A stretch of 5,278 nucleotides of DNA from Methanomicrobiales archaeon (lineage in GTDB: Archaea > Halobacteriota > Methanomicrobia > Methanomicrobiales > Methanospirillaceae): NCBI GenBank assembly GCA_012798365.1, contig JAAZNH010000238.1:1-5278 (forward strand), given 5' to 3'. Every line of letters starts with the position of its first letter. The first letter of the stretch is position 1. Both the position numbers and the translations under genes were made by a program. Under the pieces are notes generated by a model. That model searched no databases. It was not told the origin of the DNA and worked only from the letters and a program-made list of their open reading frames with translations. Below, piece after piece: positions 4,305 through 5,278 of the stretch.

Positions 4305-4865
4305 TCAGAATCCCCCCTCAAGACCGCTGCGGAGGTTGTCGCTTGCCGGTACCGGGCGCTGGACTGCTACCGGGTGCTGTTGTCGTGGCCGGTCGTGAAC
4401 CCGGGAGATCGTAGAGGATCCCCGCCGGCCGTTGATTACTGCCATGAACATCGACCAGGGCACAGTCAGTTCGCCGGCGCTGGTGGATGTGCATATCATC
4501 AGGGCCCTGCCGGACATGGATTGGTGAGCGTGTCCGATCTTCTGGTAGAGCTCCGAGCCGTCCGGGTTGATGGTTGTCTCATAGACCGGCGCCGGTCCTG
4601 CGAGCGGGTTCTGCACGAACCGGGTAAGGTCCCCGCGTCCGATGTAGACTACATGGGATTTGTTGAAACTCTCATACGATATGCGGAGGGCTTCCCGCTG
4701 CATGCCAATGGAGCCGGCACGCTGGAAAGCACCTGCGGAAACTGTTTTCTGTTCGGGAGTCGACACACTTGCTGCAGCTTCCGATCCATCGTTTGACCAC
4801 CCTGGGAGGGGGCTGCAATTCCCTTTTACAATTGTTTCAGTCATGGTGTTTGTCACCATATCCAT
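4305..4865 (-). CDS. Unknown first gene of the four-gene operon, up to 186 residues
   Basis: I do not recognise this family. Residues 1-45 are Ser/Thr/Gly-rich and probably disordered. A compact core follows at about 50-148, with strand-like stretches: HVVYIGRGDLTRFVQNP (71-87), APVYETTIN (92-100), ALMICTST (121-128) and GELTVPWSMFMAVINGRR (131-148). The tail (149-186) is Arg/Pro/Gln-rich and flexible. There is no signal peptide. The start is uncertain: Met1 (4865), Met3 (4859) and Met8 (4844) are all near the expected transcription start, and GGTGA eight bases before Met8 looks like a ribosome binding site, so 179 residues is plausible. The antisense frame at 4374-4796 is Cys/His-rich and lacks a start signal, whereas this frame joins the operon by a 2-base gap. 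Its role is unknown. Confidence 0.75.
   Translation of the reverse strand: MDMVTNTMTETIVKGNCSPLPGWSNDGSEAAASVSTPEQKTVSAGAFQRAGSIGMQREALRISYESFNKSHVVYIGRGDLTRFVQNPLAGPAPVYETTINPDGSELYQKIGHAHQSMSGRALMICTSTSAGELTVPWSMFMAVINGRRGSSTISRVHDRPRQQHPVAVQRPVPASDNLRSGLEGGF
4311..4319 (-). promoter_or_regulatory. Ribosome binding site of the 80-residue gene
   Basis: GAGGGGGGA on the minus strand ends eight bases before the ATG at 4302, inside the final codons of the 186-residue gene. Confidence 0.6.
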
Positions 4866-4880
4866 ATGTGCGGGTTTAGT

Positions 4881-4890
4881 ATTTAAATGC
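4881..4890 (-). promoter_or_regulatory. TATA box of the four-gene operon
   Basis: GCATTTAAAT on the minus strand is a good archaeal TATA box. A start about 25 bases on falls near 4860, so the mRNA would be leaderless for Met1 or have a leader of about 16 bases for Met8 of the 186-residue gene. Confidence 0.6.
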
Positions 4891-4937
4891 TATCAATTGG
4901 TATCAAATATCAACAAAAACCAAATGTAAAATATCAA
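4891..4937. repeat. Four TATCAA repeats in the divergent spacer
   Basis: TATCAA occurs at 4891-4896, 4901-4906, 4908-4913 and 4932-4937, all in the same orientation, within about 47 bases. The cluster lies just upstream of the operon TATA box and overlaps the likely promoter of the plus-strand zinc-ribbon gene. It is suited to control both directions. The repeats could be sites for one of the DNA-binding proteins of the operon; that link is inference. Confidence 0.5.
4926..4935 (+). promoter_or_regulatory. Possible TATA box of the zinc-ribbon gene
   Basis: GTAAAATATC lies about 30 bases before the ATG at 4963. Transcription would begin a few bases before the start codon, giving a nearly leaderless message, in line with the lack of a ribosome binding site. 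Confidence 0.4.
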
Positions 4938-4962
4938 GTATCCGGGTTCCATTCTATCGAGT

Positions 4963-5250
4963 ATGAAAAAACCAAGATCGACGGAAAAAACAGGTTTGTT
5001 TCAGAAAAAACAATCCCCGGTACTCATTTCGGCAAACACGGAGGTATACCTGAAAGAGATCCACGGCGATGCCGTTGTTGAGTCATGCATCTCTCGCGGG
5101 GTACTTGTACGGAGGAGTGAACGGCAGGATACGAGAAACGCAAGGCAAAATATCCGAGGATTTTGCCCGGACTGCTGCCGGACGATTCCCGATGATGCCC
5201 GGTACTGTTGCTACTGTGCCACGCCAATAAGGAGAGGAAGAGCGACTTAA
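4963..5250 (+). CDS. Small zinc-ribbon protein of unknown function
   Basis: This 95-residue basic protein ends in a zinc ribbon: FCPDC (67-71), ten residues, then CCYC (82-85), so the metal ligands are probably C68, C71, C82 and C85. The usual form of this ribbon has glycine after the second cysteine of each knuckle; here they are Cys72 and Ala86. The N-terminal part has a basic start (MKKPRSTEK), then a likely folded stretch at about 19-50 that I do not recognise, then an Arg-rich linker (50-66). A nucleic-acid or protein-binding role is plausible for such small basic proteins. ATG 4963 is chosen because the message appears nearly leaderless. It is divergent from the four-gene operon across the TATCAA-repeat spacer, so the two are probably co-regulated. 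The overlapping frame at 4887-5081 has no such motif. Confidence 0.75.
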   Translation: MKKPRSTEKTGLFQKKQSPVLISANTEVYLKEIHGDAVVESCISRGVLVRRSERQDTRNARQNIRGFCPDCCRTIPDDARYCCYCATPIRRGRAT

Positions 5251-5262
5251 ATCCGGGGCGTC

Positions 5263-5272
5263 CTATAAATAC
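5263..5272 (+). promoter_or_regulatory. TATA box near the right edge
   Basis: CTATAAATAC follows the zinc-ribbon stop by 12 bases and has a GC-rich stretch before it. It probably serves a plus-strand gene starting beyond the window; the gene itself cannot be seen. Confidence 0.4.
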
Positions 5273-5278
5273 CGTCCG

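Noticed and set aside
4374..4796. Plus-strand 140-residue frame opposite the first operon gene
   Set aside because: Cys/His-rich composition typical of antisense reading, no ribosome binding site, while the minus frame is joined to the operon.
4891..4937. TATCAA cluster as a CRISPR array or replication origin iterons
   Set aside because: Units are six bases with uneven spacing and no spacers; there is no replication gene in view, so operator sites are the simpler reading.

Overview
The window reads as archaeal, most likely a Euryarchaeon of the Methanomicrobiales type (a Methanoregula-like methanogen is my guess). The evidence is archaeal TATA boxes about 25 bases before likely transcription starts, short or leaderless 5' ends, Shine-Dalgarno sites matching the archaeal 16S tail (GGAGGTGATC), a surface protein with a C-terminal PGF motif of the archaeosortase type, and an AMMECR1-family gene. 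The taxonomic placement is inference; no rRNA or marker enzyme is present.

Left part (1-1961): two minus-strand genes for secreted or cell-surface proteins. The downstream one (1-447) runs off the left edge. The upstream one (697-1929) is complete, with a signal peptide, two repeat modules, a Pro/Thr/Ala/Ser-rich stalk and a PGF-type sorting tail. Together they hold three copies of a PKD-like module with four cysteines at nearly constant spacing. Each gene has its own promoter, and the two promoters match at 28 of 33 positions.

Middle (1962-3341): an AMMECR1-family gene on the plus strand (2039-2602), divergent from the surface gene. A 70-residue four-cysteine protein of unknown function follows on the minus strand (2735-2947). 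A 30-residue single-span membrane peptide lies on the plus strand (3102-3194). The spacers hold perfect inverted repeats, TATA boxes, T-runs and a third copy of the promoter element seen in the left part.

Right part (3342-5278): a tight four-gene minus-strand operon: a 186-residue unknown, an 80-residue protein that looks like a ribbon-helix-helix DNA binder, a 129-residue unknown, and a 108-residue MerR/excisionase-type helix-turn-helix protein. Junctions are 2-base and 5-base gaps and a 4-base overlap, with strong ribosome binding sites. The operon diverges from a small zinc-ribbon gene (4963-5250) across a roughly 100-base spacer with four TATCAA repeats. Compact unknown genes, two putative DNA binders and a repeat-bearing divergent promoter resemble the control region of an integrated element or plasmid. 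No integrase, replication gene, attachment site or tRNA is visible, so this is a hypothesis. There is no gene-free stretch longer than 300 bases and no tRNA, rRNA or CRISPR array.
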